Position numbers and translations under genes: made by a program. The notes under the pieces were generated by a model. That model made no database searches. It was not told where the DNA came from and saw only the letters and a program-made list of their open reading frames with translations. Shown piece by piece: positions 20,798 through 30,890 of a stretch of DNA of 64,000 nucleotides. Source of the DNA: Cricetomys ansorgei (lineage: Eukaryota > Chordata > Mammalia > Rodentia > Nesomyidae); contig JAMJFZ010000818.1 in the NCBI GenBank assembly GCA_026225945.1, positions 1,926,001 to 1,990,000 of the forward strand, written 5' to 3'. Positions within the stretch are counted from its first letter, which is position 1; the number at the start of each line of letters is the position of its first letter.

Positions 20798-20940
20798 GCT
20801 TTTTTTGAGACACGGTCTCTACATGTTGCTCCGGCCGTCCTGGAACTCACTCTGTAGACCAGGCTGGCCTCGAACTCAGAGATCTGCCTGCCTCTGCCTC
20901 CTGAGTGCTGGGATTGAAGGCGTGCACCATTCACCTGGCC
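20798..20940 (-). mobile_element. B1 SINE, antisense, full length
   Basis: 'ttttttgagacacggtctct', 'gaccaggctggcctcgaact' and 'gtgctgggattgaaggcgtg'. Confidence 0.92.
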
Positions 20941-20959
20941 AGTGCTTAGGTCTAAAAGA

Positions 20960-21112
20960 TTATTATACTCATTTGTTTATTTCTCAGGGGGAGGATGGGC
21001 TTGCACTCGTGGATGTGTCAGAGCGCACACGAAAGGTCAGAGGACAATTTGCACGAGTCGGTTGTCCGGCTGGGCTGCAAGCGCCTTTACTTGCTGAGCC
21101 GTCTTGTAGGCC
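20960..21112 (-). mobile_element. B3A-type SINE, antisense
   Basis: 'aaaggtcagaggacaatttg', 'gagtcggttgtccggctggg' and 'gcgcctttacttgctgagcc'. Confidence 0.85.
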
Positions 21113-21129
21113 TTTGGTTTGGTTTTTTT

Positions 21130-21273
21130 GTTTGTTTTTGAAACAGGTCTTTGTGTAGTCCAGGCTAGCCTCTAATTCAACAAGTAGCCAAGGATGACCT
21201 TGCGTTCCCGATCCTCCTGCCTCTACCTCCTAAGTCCTGGGGTCACAGGGAGGTGGCCCCCACCCAGCTGTGA
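21130..21273 (-). mobile_element. B1 SINE, antisense
   Basis: 'tttttgaaacaggtctttgt', 'tccaggctagcctctaattc' and 'taagtcctggggtcacaggg'. It is the fourth SINE in a row with the same orientation (20570-21273). Confidence 0.85.
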
Positions 21274-21549
21274 TCTTATACGCTTATATTAGAAGAGTCC
21301 ACAATAGAGAAATTTCTAGAGACAGATTAGTTTAGCTGTTGCTTGGGGCTGAATGGAGGGAGTTGGAAGGAAAGCATAAAGCATCGTGTCTGTCCCTCTC
21401 CAACCCACGGAGACACCTGCAGACAGGAATGCCCCGGAATGACGATGTTCCTCTCCGCACTTGTGAGCACTGGGGGAGATAAAGCGAGCCAAGGGCAGGC
21501 CAGTTATTGGGAACTGTGTTGACAGTGTGGAGATAAGGAAAAGGTAGGC

Positions 21550-21735
21550 CGGGCCAGCAGGTGGCTCAGTGGTTAGCAGCACACCCTGCTTTGACAGAGG
21601 ACCCAAGTTCAGTTCCCAGGCCCCATGGTGGTGGTTCACAGCTGCCTCTAACTCCAGCTCTCTGACTTTCACAGGCACATGCGCACACAGCCACACAGGT
21701 ACGCGTATAAATAATAAAATATTTTAAAAAGAAAG
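21550..21735 (+). mobile_element. B3 SINE, sense
   Basis: 'ccagcaggtggctcagtggt', 'aagttcagttcccaggcccc', 'cacagctgcctctaactcca' and a 'taaataataaaat' tail. Confidence 0.88.
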
Positions 21736-22017
21736 AAAAAGTAGAAACTGTACTTGGAAAAGGCCAGGGGTGGACCCTTGGGAGACTTGCAAGTCGCCCC
21801 AACCCCATACCAAGGGGAGGTTTGGGGTGAGGATGAGGGGATCCTACTGCTGTAGGGCATGTCCGTTCTAGAACGAAGCTAGATGCCAGACATCAAACCC
21901 CATCAGGTTGTAGGACATTTGCCCGCCATACTGGATTTCACCTTGTCACTTGGGAGCTCCCAGAAGCTTCTGAGGGGGGTTCTGGGACGGTTTTGAGGCA
22001 AAATGAGGGCTGAGGGA
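21736..22017. other. Unassigned sequence
   Basis: No repeat or gene recognised. Confidence 0.35.
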
Positions 22018-22092
22018 AAGGCTGTCAACAGTGCTTGCCTGGCATGTGTGTGCATGGAGCTTGGTGTTTGGAAGTTCTGGTCCACATACACA
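22018..22092 (+). mobile_element. ID-like SINE
   Basis: 'aacagtgcttgcctggcatg' and 'tgcatggagcttggtgtttg' in ID order, with the CT/CA array as its tail. Confidence 0.55.
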
Positions 22093-22223
22093 TGCTTTCT
22101 CTCTCTGTCTTTCTGTCTCTCTATCTCTCTCTCTGTGTCTCTCTCTCTGTCTCTCTCTCTCTCTGTGTGTCTCTCTCTTTCTCTCTCTGTCTCTGTCTCT
22201 CTCTCTCTCTCTGTCTCTCTCTT

Positions 22224-22287
<64 letters not shown>
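22093..22287 (+). repeat. (CT)n then (CA)n compound microsatellite
   Basis: About 145 bp of CT with TCTG/TTTC variants, then about 23 CA units. Plus-strand (Ser/Leu-rich) and minus-strand (Glu/Arg-rich) open frames here are repeat artefacts. Confidence 0.95.
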
Positions 22288-22289
<2 letters not shown>

Positions 22290-23057
22290 TGGCCCCCCAA
22301 GGCTAGGAAGAAAAGCGTGCAGGATGAAGGACAGGTCAGTTGGTCTCAGCCCGAGGCAGGATAGTAACCAAGCATGAGGGTCTGGGGGTGAGGGGATTGT
22401 GGGGTTACAACCCAGAGCCTCTGCACTGAAGGCCCAGGAATCCCTCTCTGGCTGTGGCTTGGCTTTCTCTGACCTGCATGATGCTGTTAACCTGTGCACA
22501 CCCCAAGGGGAGCTCTATGCTCCTTCTCTAATCAGGCTGCTACTCTGATTGGCTCTAATGCACCTTCCTTCTTCCTGTGTGGCGGGCCGGGCCGTGTCAA
22601 CCCTCCGCTGCTCACTGCTTGTGCATCCTCCTCTCCTCTCTCTCTTCTCTCTGTCTCTACCCACGCATCTCTCTTGGGCCATCAGAGCGACTCCTCACTT
22701 TCCACTCCGTACTTCTTCCCAGGACATGCCCCACCCCAGCTGGGCTGGCGAGATAAAAACACTGACCTGGCCCTGCTCAGAGCCCTTTGGGTTCCAGGCC
22801 GGCTCCAAGCTGCAGCCTGGACCCTCTGAGCGACACGGCACTCTGCAAATCACCTTCACCTTGTCTTACACGACTGGGTGACTGCCAAAGGAGCCGGACC
22901 GTGAAACAGAGCTCCCCGGCCAGCTCGAGGCTGGCTGTCAGCTTCGTGCTACCTCAAGCCCGATTCCAGGCTGTCCCTCTGCTTCCTCTGCTGGCCAGAA
23001 GGCTCCCATGTGTTCAGCAAGATCCACTCTGCACAGCGGGGGAGATGTCAGGAAGGT
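22288..23057. other. Unassigned sequence
   Basis: No repeat or gene recognised. Overlapping frames at 22494-23098 lack any recognisable domain. Confidence 0.4.
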
Positions 23058-23345
23058 GTTGGCTGTGCAAGCCTGAGGGCCCGAGTTCATGCTTGTGAAC
23101 AACCACGACCCCAGCAGTGGGGGAGGAGAGACTGGCAGATCTCTGAGACGACTGGTCATGCCGTGCAGACAGTCGGTGAGGTCGGTGAGACCCTGTCTCA
23201 GAAGACAAGGTGGAGGGAGTGCAGGGGAAGATGAAAGGCTGGCAGCCCTGTCCACATATACAACATGCACATGCGTGTGCCTGTGTGTACACACACAAAC
23301 ACACACACACACACACACAAACACACGCACACACAAACACACACT
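23058..23345 (+). mobile_element. B4A/RSINE1-type SINE with CA tail
   Basis: 'gcaagcctgagggcccgagt' (ID head), 'tgggggaggagagactggca' (B1-like part), 'gtgagaccctgtctcagaag' and a (CA)n tail from about 23291. Confidence 0.78.
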
Positions 23346-23369
23346 TTTTTTTTTTTTGAAGAAGGTAGT

Positions 23370-23485
23370 TAAATCCAGGTGGCACAAGCCTTTAATCCTA
23401 GCACTTGGAGTTCGAGGCTAACCTGGTCTACGTAGCAAATTCCTGATTGACTGGCTTACACAGCGAGACCCTGTCTCAAGAAATA
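23370..23485 (+). mobile_element. B1 SINE, short
   Basis: 'aggtggcacaagcctttaat', 'gttcgaggctaacctggtct' and 'cgagaccctgtctcaagaaa'. Confidence 0.85.
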
Positions 23486-23524
23486 AACAAGTCCCTTTTT
23501 CAGGCGAATTCTTTTTTTTTTAAA

Positions 23525-23682
23525 TATTTTTTTTTATCTTTTGAGATTATAATTACATCCTTTCTCCCTTCCTTTTCCTTCCTCTGAACTCTCCAGTATA
23601 CCAATCTCTCTGCCCTCTTCTAAATTCATGGCGTCTTTTTACTTTAATGGTTGTCACTTAAATATTTGTGTGCGTGTGTGAA

Positions 23683-23717
<35 letters not shown>

Positions 23718-23800
23718 TGTGCATTCCTAAACACAAACCTCAGCCTAATTCTTATGCAATATATGTAACATGAATAAAATCGGACTGACCTGCTTAAAGC
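23525..23800 (-). mobile_element. Rodent LINE-1 (Lx-type) 3' fragment, antisense, with (TG)n
   Basis: 'tttgagattataattacatc', 'tttctcccttccttttcctt', 'cttctaaattcatggcgtct' and, after a TG run (23683-23717), 'gcattcctaaacacaaacct' fit the antisense rodent L1 3' end. Subfamily uncertain. Confidence 0.55.
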
Positions 23801-23849
23801 AATAGGCAAGAGCAGAGGTTCTCAGGGAATAGTCTGCCTCCCGCTTTGC

Positions 23850-24215
23850 TGGACTCCTTGCTCTTTGGGCTGCGGTAAGGCTGGACTACATTTCCCAGAC
23901 TCCTTTGCAGGTATGTAGCCACATGACCCACCTCTACCCAATGAATGTGCATAGAAGTGATGAGCCTGTGGGACATTTCCAGGACTGGCTCATAAAACCC
24001 TGTCCCCTGTGCAGGCTAATGCTGAAGGGGTAGAGGCTGAGCGGTGGGTACAGCCATGACTGGAGGAGGCTGGAGTTCCACAACGACCCGCCGCAAGCTG
24101 CGTAGCAAGCAGCAGCACCCATTTGGGATTTCACCCAGTTTGGGCTAAGTAAGCGTCGATGGTATTGGGTCGTTGATATTGAAGGTTCTTTTGTCACATG
24201 GCATGGGCTCACCTG
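23850..24215 (+). mobile_element. Possible ancient LTR-like repeat
   Basis: 'ctggactacatttcccagac', 'ccacctctacccaatgaatg', 'gaagtgatgagcctgtggga' and 'ctggctcataaaaccctg' resemble an old mammal-wide LTR with a TATA-like 'cataaaa'. I cannot name the family. Confidence 0.35.
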
Positions 24216-24344
24216 GTAGTGTGGTCCCTGCCGTTTGCCCCAGGGCACCGTCATGGATTCTGGGTCTCCCGAGGAGCCTGGTGGGAACCCAGCAGGTGAG
24301 ACGAATGACCCGGGTTCGGGACCTCCATCGTGCCTACTCTCGGC

Positions 24345-24412
24345 TCTTGAGCAGCTTTAATGAGATAATGTATGTAGTTGCGCCCGGGGCTGGGCGAAAG
24401 GCATTCAGATGT
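24345..24412 (-). mobile_element. MIR fragment, antisense
   Basis: 'tttaatgagataatgtatgt' followed by 'cgggctgggc'-like sequence matches the inverted MIR 5' part. Confidence 0.65.
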
Positions 24413-24880
24413 GCGTTATATTTGGTTCTGAACAGCAGTTGAGCGCGATGCTTCCATGCCGTCTGCAGCCAAGCGTCTCTCCAGTGGCCACTCCACGGGA
24501 ACCAGAGCAGCACCGAGGCAGTAAATCTGAACACTCAGCCCCTCGCTACCTTCTCCAGGCAGGGCTGGGCCTTGTCCCCAGAGCGACTGACCCCGAGCAG
24601 AACGAATATGCCTGCTGCCTGGCTATTTTAAAACAGACAGGGAATAAAATGCCCGCTCCCCTTTCCAAGAAATATGCGTTGTTCCCGGCTCTCTAGTCCC
24701 TTTCTGTTAAAAAAAAAAAAAAAATCAACTGAAAAATATCTGCTATCTCTCCTCTTAACTGGGAAATGAGAATTGTTTGGTCTTTTTAATGACTTGTATG
24801 CTCTCTGGCACATTGGAGTCACCCTTTGGGACATTTTGTTCTGAGGATGTAGGGGTGATTGATGAGCATAAAGGGACATT
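24413..24880. other. Unassigned sequence
   Basis: No gene recognised. An A15 run lies at 24710-24724. Confidence 0.35.
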
Positions 24881-24961
24881 ATTATTATTATTCATGTGTG
24901 TGTGTGTGTGTGTGTGCCTGTTCATGTGTGTGTACTAATGTATATGCCTGTGTTTGTGTGT
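24881..24961 (+). repeat. (ATT)n and (TG)n microsatellites
   Basis: Four ATT units and then an interrupted TG run. Confidence 0.88.
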
Positions 24962-25214
24962 CCTTATGTGCTTGCAAGGTACAGAGACAGGGGAGTCCCT
25001 GGAGCTCACTGTCCAGCCAGCTAATCAGTAAGCTCCAGGTTCAGTGAGAGGATTTGTTTCAAAAGATGAGGCAGAAAAGGGAAAGAAAACCATATCTGGA
25101 TAGACACGTATCACCACACCAGGCTTTGACACAGGTTCTGGGGGAAGGGGGGAGAGTCCTCAATTCAGGGCCTCCTGATGGTGAAAAGGACTGACTGACT
25201 GAACCAGCTCACGA

Positions 25215-25443
25215 TTTTATTATTTTTGAGACACTGTGTCATGTAGCCCAGGTTAGCCTCTAACTCACTGTGTAGTCGAGGATGACCTTGAACAGAATGA
25301 TCTGATCTCCCTGTTACCACTTCCCACCTGCTGTGGTTACAGACATGTGCCACCACACCCAGTTCATGCAGTGGCTGGGGATAGAACTCACAGCCTGGTG
25401 CATGGTAGCCAAGCACCCTACCAGCTGAGCTACGTCCTCCAGT
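25215..25443 (-). mobile_element. B4-type SINE, antisense
   Basis: Inverted B1 (25222-25360, 'tgtagcccaggttagcctct', 'gtggttacagacatgtgcca') plus inverted ID (25370-25443, 'gtagccaagcaccctaccag', 'gctgagctacgtcctcc'). Confidence 0.85.
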
Positions 25444-25756
25444 CCCACGGAATCTGATTTTAATAGGCAGTTCTTGGAACTGTCACTTGACATCATCTGG
25501 TTGCCAGGCCTAAAGGGAATGTCCGGGCGAAGAGCTAAAATGTGGAATGAAGACCATAGTCACCAAGTGAGCCAATCCGCACTTGGCATCTGGGGTTACT
25601 ACAGAGGAGGCCATTCCTGCTTTAACTCTGGTCCCCAAGTCCTACCCAGAGCCCCTTACCTTCCTTTATCTTTTCCTTTCACCAGCTCCATCTGCAGGGC
25701 TTTGTTAGCACACTCACAGGAGGACCTTGCATACAGTAGGTCAGACAGTTCCAGCT
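25444..25756. other. Unassigned sequence
   Basis: No repeat or gene recognised. Confidence 0.35.
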
Positions 25757-25787
25757 CACACACATACACACACACACACACACACAG
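25757..25787 (+). repeat. (CA)n microsatellite
   Basis: About 15 CA units with one TA. Confidence 0.92.
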
Positions 25788-26189
25788 TGCTCCCGCAGCG
25801 TGTCCTGAACAGCGCATAGCCCTGAGTACACATCTTCATGGATGTAGTGCTGCCTTCTGTCCTGATGCCAGCTGGCCTAACTGGTAGCCAGGTCACCGTC
25901 CCTTCTGTCAGACTGACAGATGAGTCTCGGCCCTGGGGGTCAAGAAGCTACTGTGACAGCTCTCCAAGTCTCTAAAATCTGTACAGTCACGCTCTGCATG
26001 GTGACATTTTGGCTCTTAACAGACCAAATATATGACAGTGGTTCCCTAAGATCCTATTGCTTGGTGACATCGTCGGCAGCTTAGGTTGCAAAAGGACACA
26101 CTGCGATGTTCCCACGACAGCCGAGTCATCTGGCGGCATCTGGCTCGGGACGCATCAGTGCCATTAAGTAAGATGTGACTCCTACTTTC
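25788..26189. other. Unassigned sequence
   Basis: 'cctattgcttggtgacatcg' near 26053 resembles a diverged mammal-wide repeat that I cannot name. No gene recognised. Confidence 0.35.
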
Positions 26190-26335
26190 CTAGGGCTACT
26201 GAGACGAATGACCAGAGACTGCATGCTTAAAGCACACAATTCCACTGAATGCTAAAGGAGCTGATGCTGCATGGCAGGGTCTCTCCCCACACAGACTGTG
26301 GGGAGGAGGCGGGGAGGTAGATGTGATGAAGGAAC
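26190..26335 (-). mobile_element. MLT1-like MaLR LTR fragment, antisense
   Basis: 'agggctactgagacgaatga', 'ccagagactgcatgcttaaa' and 'ctgatgctgcatggcagggt' fit the start of an inverted MLT1-type LTR ('ctgctgtaacaaatgaccac'). Confidence 0.5.
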
Positions 26336-27355
26336 TCGGCATCCGTGCACAAACAATTTGCTTTAAGTCAGCTGAGTCTAAGAAGGACAACTGGTCAACC
26401 TTACTCGGTGACGTTCGAGGCATTTGCCATTCCTTTGGGGTTTGTTATTGCATAGTGATTTCCGATGAAGGGCAGGGACCACGATGTCCTGCCAGCCCAG
26501 CAGGAGCTTCCCAGCCTCTTGGGTTCCAATGCTGGAATGTGGGCAGGACCACTGTTAAAACAATCCCAGCTGCTGATCAGGTTGATGCCAGGTCTGGAAG
26601 CTTGCCTTTGCAGACAGCCTACAGGAGACGGACTCGTGCTGCCTTGAAATCCATTAAGGTCAAGTATGGGAAGTTCAAGCCGTGTGTGTGAGCCAGGAGA
26701 AAGACTACCCAGGGCAGGTGGTGCCTTTCCCCTCTGCCCAAGGCCACCTGAACAGCCTGTACCAGCCTGGTTAAATAGGACCCAGACTGGAGTCCGCATA
26801 ATTATTACACTTAAGGTGTGTCCATGCACATACCCAGTGCTCCAAATAGCGAGCCTTGCCCCTTGATAGCAAAGGACATAGTAAAGGACTGAAGCCACAG
26901 AAGATGCAGAAGGGGGGTTTGCAGACTCACTACAGAACAGTTGAGCAGTTAGGTGGCAAATTGTCAATCTCCAGAAGCTAAAGGAATATAAATCCTGGCT
27001 CAAACCCTTTCTCTGCACAGTGGCTATGGCTAGTCTATCAGGCGGCATGATAGGCATTAGGCCAGGATGGGCTTCCTCCACAACACACAGCGGACCCCAG
27101 TCCTGGCTTGACCCCTATTTTCACCTTGACTAAGTCATTGACGTTAGAGGAGCCCAGTTTCTCCTCTAACAAATGAGTGTCTTCCCAGGGCCTCCAATTG
27201 GCCGGAGGGCAGATGACCTCACACAGGTCTTGACCTGTGCACAGGAGCCATGACTAGGAAGTCATGTTACAGCCTGCAGGGGGAGCCACTGTTCCAGTTT
27301 GCCCAGCGCTGAAAGGTGGTGTAACTCAGTGTGTTCAGCATTGAACCCTGGAAGA
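26336..27355. other. Unassigned sequence with the longest non-tandem open frame
   Basis: A 226-codon frame runs on the minus strand (27081 to 26401), and a plus-strand frame of 122 codons overlaps it at 26323-26691. Neither shows a recognised domain, signal peptide or promoter. Judged probably non-coding. Confidence 0.4.
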
Positions 27356-27363
27356 CCCTAGGC

Positions 27364-27586
27364 CAGTGGTTCTCAACCTTCCCAATGCCATGACCCTTTA
27401 ATGCAGTTCCTCATGTTGCGGTGATCCCAAACCATAAATTATTTTCGTTGCTACTTCATAACTGTAATGTTGCTACTGTTATGAATTATAACGTAAATAC
27501 CTGATATGCAGATGGTCCTGGGTGACCCCTGTGAAAGGGTCCTTCGATCTCCAAAGGGGTCGTGACCCACAGGTTGAGAACTGCTG
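27364..27586 (+). mobile_element. URR1-type hAT DNA transposon, complete
   Basis: A 223-bp non-autonomous element with terminal inverted repeats 'cagtggttctcaacct' and 'aggttgagaactgctg' (the inverse). It is flanked by 8-bp target duplications 'ccctaggc' (27356-27363) and 'ctctaggc' (27587-27594), the TCTAGA-like target typical of hAT transposons. No transposase is encoded. Confidence 0.93.
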
Positions 27587-27861
27587 CTCTAGGCAAATAG
27601 GGGTGAGTATGCCATCTTCCTGTTCGTACGTGCAGGAAGAGAGGCCCAGGGGCCTTTCAAGAGCACGGCACACTCTGAGGTCTCGCGTGCTGGCTCTCAT
27701 GGACTCGGATGTTGGACGGGGGTCTCACTTTCTGCACGGGGCTCTGGACTACGGAGAAAGATAGCCGGGCCTTGTGTTTGCACTGATGCTCCTTGGAAGG
27801 GAAGACACGGGTGAGAGAGAGTTCTTGCCGAGCACATAGTAGGTGTTGTGTGAAGAGTTGC

Positions 27862-28095
27862 TGAGCCGAGGAGATGGCTCAGTAGGTAAGAGCACTTGCC
27901 GTGAAAACCTAAGGACCTGAGTTCAAATTCCTGCACCCAGATGTGCTCTGAAGTCCTGTCGATGTTGGAGGTAGAGGCAGGTGGATCTCTGGGGCTTGCT
28001 GGCTACCACTTTAGCTCCAGATTCAGTAAGGGGGGCCCAGTCTTAAGAGAATAAGGTAGAGAGGGATAGAGGAGAACACACTCTCTCTCTCTCTT
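27862..28095 (+). mobile_element. B4A/RSINE1-type SINE
   Basis: 'ccgaggagatggctcagtag', 'gacctgagttcaaattcctg', 'ggtagaggcaggtggatctc' and 'ctggggcttgctggctacc', ending in a CT run. Confidence 0.85.
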
Positions 28096-28204
28096 TAAAA
28101 ATTAAATAAGATGCTGTCAAATTGAACTGAAGCCCACAAGTCCTGTAGACACAAGTTCCCTTCCTGAAGACCGTGGGCTGCACAGCTTCCTAGTCTTGTT
28201 GGTC

Positions 28205-28400
28205 CCGCTAACACTCCCACAGTGGCCTTGGACAAGTATCTCCACCTCCCCCCTGCCTCAGTTTCCTCACCTGGGAAAGGAAGGAGATAAGATCTGGCTT
28301 GGAGGAGAGCTGTGTGGTTTGCTAGTTAATAAGTGTCAGGTTCTGGCACAGCTCCTGGCGCAAGCTGGATAAATAATAATTAGCATTACCAAGAGCTTGC
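28205..28400 (-). mobile_element. MIR SINE, antisense, long
   Basis: 'gcctcagtttcctcacctgg', then 'aataataattagcattacca' and 'gcttgcctgtgtgccacagg' cover much of an inverted MIR. Confidence 0.7.
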
Positions 28401-28619
28401 CTGTGTGCCACAGGCACGTCTCACTTGGCCCACCCCACAGCCCTGGGTGGTGGGGAACTTTTTGCCCAGAGTTCATAGAGGAAGACTTGGAGGCGCCAGG
28501 CACAAGGTACAGAGGGTTAATAAGCTCAGCTAAAAAGAAGCCTGTGTATGCAGCAGCCACTGTGCCAAGAAAGATGCCCCAGCGGACAGGCTCATTTCTC
28601 CCTACAAATGGTCTTCAGA

Positions 28620-28745
28620 TGTTTGGCATGGTGGCTCATGCCTGTGATCCCAGGACTCAGGAGGCTAAGCCACAATGATCATGAGTTCGAGGCCAGCCTA
28701 AGCTACACAGCAAAGCCTTATTTCAATAAGACAGACAAGAAAATG
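28620..28745 (+). mobile_element. Degenerate B1
   Basis: 'tggcatggtggctcatgcct', 'gagttcgaggccagcctaag' and 'ctacacagcaaagcc'. Confidence 0.78.
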
Positions 28746-28844
28746 GTCTTCAGAATGGGAAGAAAATAAGCCCCAGGGATCAGAACTGGGGTGTATCGGG
28801 GTGGGAGAGTGTGGCTCAATGTAAGCACTTCTGTGGGACATAGA

Positions 28845-28908
28845 AAAGAGAGGGGAAGAGGAGAGGAGGAAGAGGGGATAAGGAGGACGGGGAAGGGAGA
28901 AGGGCAGG
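28845..28908 (+). repeat. Purine-rich (GGA/GAA) tract
   Basis: About 60 bp of nearly pure purine, followed by an open GC-rich stretch and a CA run (28962-28974). Confidence 0.8.
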
Positions 28909-29019
28909 GCCATTCCCCTTTTGAAGTTCCAGTGAGAACATGTTCTCCAGCACCCCCCCGACACACACACACACTGTCCCTCAGTCTAGATCTGCCCATG
29001 CTTCTCTGAATGTCTCTTG

Positions 29020-29165
29020 GCCATAGAGACGTCTTCTTTGAAGTCCCATGACACGCCTAATCAGCCACTCTGGCAGCATAAACTCTGGCATCTCCAATTA
29101 AGTCTCCATTATGCAATAAGTTCATTGTGGAAATGAAGCTGTGGTTTTATGTGGATGCAAGTGCT
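29020..29165. promoter_or_regulatory. Candidate conserved non-coding element
   Basis: Repeat-free, A/T-rich block with homeodomain/POU-like words: 'cacgcctaatcagccactct', 'catctccaattaagtctcca' and 'ttatgcaataagttcattg'. Function inferred only. Confidence 0.35.
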
Positions 29166-29221
29166 CAGGATATGAGATCTGCCAAGCCTCTGTCTGGGGA
29201 GCATGGAAAAGACTGGCTAAC

Positions 29222-29550
29222 CACTGGGCAGGGTGGCACACGCAGGTGACCCAGCACTTGGGAGGTGGATGCAGGAGGATCAGGAGTTCAAGGTCATCCT
29301 CAGCCATATAGTAAATTTGAGGCCAGCCTGGGCTTTAAGAAACACAATCTCAGAAAAAGAATAGGCAGTAGCTGGGGAGGAAGAGGGTAGCAAATGTCCG
29401 AGATCCCAGCACTCTTGAGAGGCACGGGCAGGTGAACCTTTTGAGTTCAAGGTCTACATAACACCTGGTCTACATAACAAGAACCAGGTCAGTCAAGGCT
29501 ATACAGTGAGGCCCTGTCTCAAAATAAGTAAATAGAAAAAAGAAAAGAAA
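29222..29550 (+). mobile_element. Two tandem degenerate B1 SINEs, sense
   Basis: The first (29222-29360) has 'ggtggcacacgcaggtgacc' and 'ttgaggccagcctgggcttt'. The second (29372-29550) has 'cgagatcccagcactcttga' and 'tgaggccctgtctcaaaata'. Confidence 0.8.
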
Positions 29551-29556
29551 AGAAAG

Positions 29557-29995
29557 GGGCTGGAGAGATGGCTCAGTGGTTAAGAACTCTGGCTAGTCTC
29601 GTCCAGGACCTGGGTTTCCTCCCAGCACCCACATGGTGGCTCACAGCCATCTGTTACTCTAGGCCAGTGGTTCTCAACCTTTCTAATGCTGTGACCTTTA
29701 ATACAGTTCCTCGTGTTCTGTGATCCCCCCAACCATAAAATTATTTGTGTTGCTACTTTATAACTGTACTGTAGCTACTGTTACGAATTATAACGTGAAT
29801 ATCTGACATGCAGATGGTCTTAGGTGACCCCTGTGAAAGGGTCATAGAACCCTCCCCAAACAGGTTGCGGCCCAGAGGTTGAGAACCACTGCTCCAGGGA
29901 TCTGATGCCTTGTTCCGGAACCTGGCATGCATGCAGTACATTTACGTACATGCAAGCAAAACCTTCGCACACACAGAAGAAAAACAAAGGAATCT
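29557..29995 (+). mobile_element. B2/B3 SINE split by a URR1 insertion
   Basis: The 5' part (29557-29656) runs from 'ggggctggagagatggctca' to 'agccatctgttactct'. The 3' part resumes after 29891 with 'ggatctgatgccttgttccg' and ends in the 'acatgcaagcaaaacc' tail region. Together they make one element interrupted by the transposon at 29665-29891. Confidence 0.88.
29665..29891 (+). mobile_element. URR1-type hAT DNA transposon, nested in a SINE
   Basis: A 227-bp copy with near-perfect terminal inverted repeats 'cagtggttctcaacct' and 'aggttgagaaccactg'. Flanks 'ctctaggc' (29657-29664) and 'ctccaggg' (29892-29899) match at 6 of 8 positions as the target duplication. No transposase. Confidence 0.94.
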
Positions 29996-30118
29996 TTACT
30001 TTAAAACATAGAAAGAAAGGAGGAAGAAGAAAACCAAGGGGACTTTGTTGAACAGAACTGGGTCCTCTAGGACCTTCGGGGCATTCTTTATTGAATGAGA
30101 ATGAAATACAACGAGGTG

Positions 30119-30335
30119 CCTAGTCAGCTTCCCGTTGCTATAACAAAACACCCGAATCAGTTACCTTATAAAGCAGAAGAGGGGAGCAGAGGCTCAGAGC
30201 TCCATAATCCTGACTTGAAGACCTCCCACCAGGCTCCATACTTAAGGGCTTGCTCCCCTCTCTCCTAATAACACCAACCTTCATGCAATGGGCCTTTGGG
30301 GACCTTTAAGAAACCAGGTCCCAGAACTGAGCTTA
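30119..30335 (-). mobile_element. MLT1-like MaLR LTR, antisense
   Basis: 'gttgctataacaaaacaccc', 'aatcagttaccttataaagc', 'ctcctaataacaccaacctt' and 'ggggacctttaagaaaccag' follow the inverted MLT1-type order. Confidence 0.65.
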
Positions 30336-30764
30336 GCCAATATGGCTCACCGAGGCTGGCCCTGGAGCCAGGCATTGCTGTGTCCTGAAGGACAGTTGCC
30401 CATGTTCCCCTGTGGGGGATGAATGTCCCCAAATGGGCTCTGAGAAATCCGCCCCCAGGCCCTGGCCTTCATCAGACCCTTCGAGAGCCAGGGTTGGGGG
30501 TGGAGGTGTTCTCAGCTCACCTGAGGTCGGCTCCTTGGCCCAGCTCCATAACTGTGAAGGCGACAAAGCTCTTTCAGTATTTTGTAGGAGACCAAGGAGC
30601 TCATTACCCCAGCCACGAGGGGAGTGATGCTCAGGGGCTGGTCTAACAAGGGGCAGTAAAACAGTTTATGAGTGCCCCTGCCCCTCCCTGCACCCCGTGT
30701 CCTCTTCTCCATTTGGAGCTGGACTCTCGTGTTTCCCTCTTTGCCTTCTCTTTCTCCTTACACT
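30336..30764. other. Unassigned sequence
   Basis: No repeat or gene recognised. Confidence 0.35.
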
Positions 30765-30890
30765 TTCCCTCATGTTAATTATATTAGTTGCCATGGAAAC
30801 CGTGATGTCATTGGCACGGGAGGGCTCAATGACATCCAAAAGCACAGTTTACAGCATGGTTTGAAATGTATTCTATGGCTCACAGCCTTG
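30765..30890. promoter_or_regulatory. Candidate enhancer with RFX X-box and CRE-like site
   Basis: GTTGCCATGGAAAC (30787-30800) is a complete RFX X-box palindrome (reverse strand GTTTCCATGGCAAC). TGATGTCA (30803-30810), a CREB/ATF-like site, starts 2 bp later and runs into ATTGG, an inverted CCAAT. The island is repeat-free and A/T-rich ('catgttaattatattagt' just upstream). Sites are seen directly; occupancy and conservation are inference. Confidence 0.5.

Noticed and set aside
21903..22499. 198-codon minus-strand frame with a Glu/Arg-rich centre
   Set aside because: The centre is the CT/CA microsatellite. The ends have no recognisable domain.
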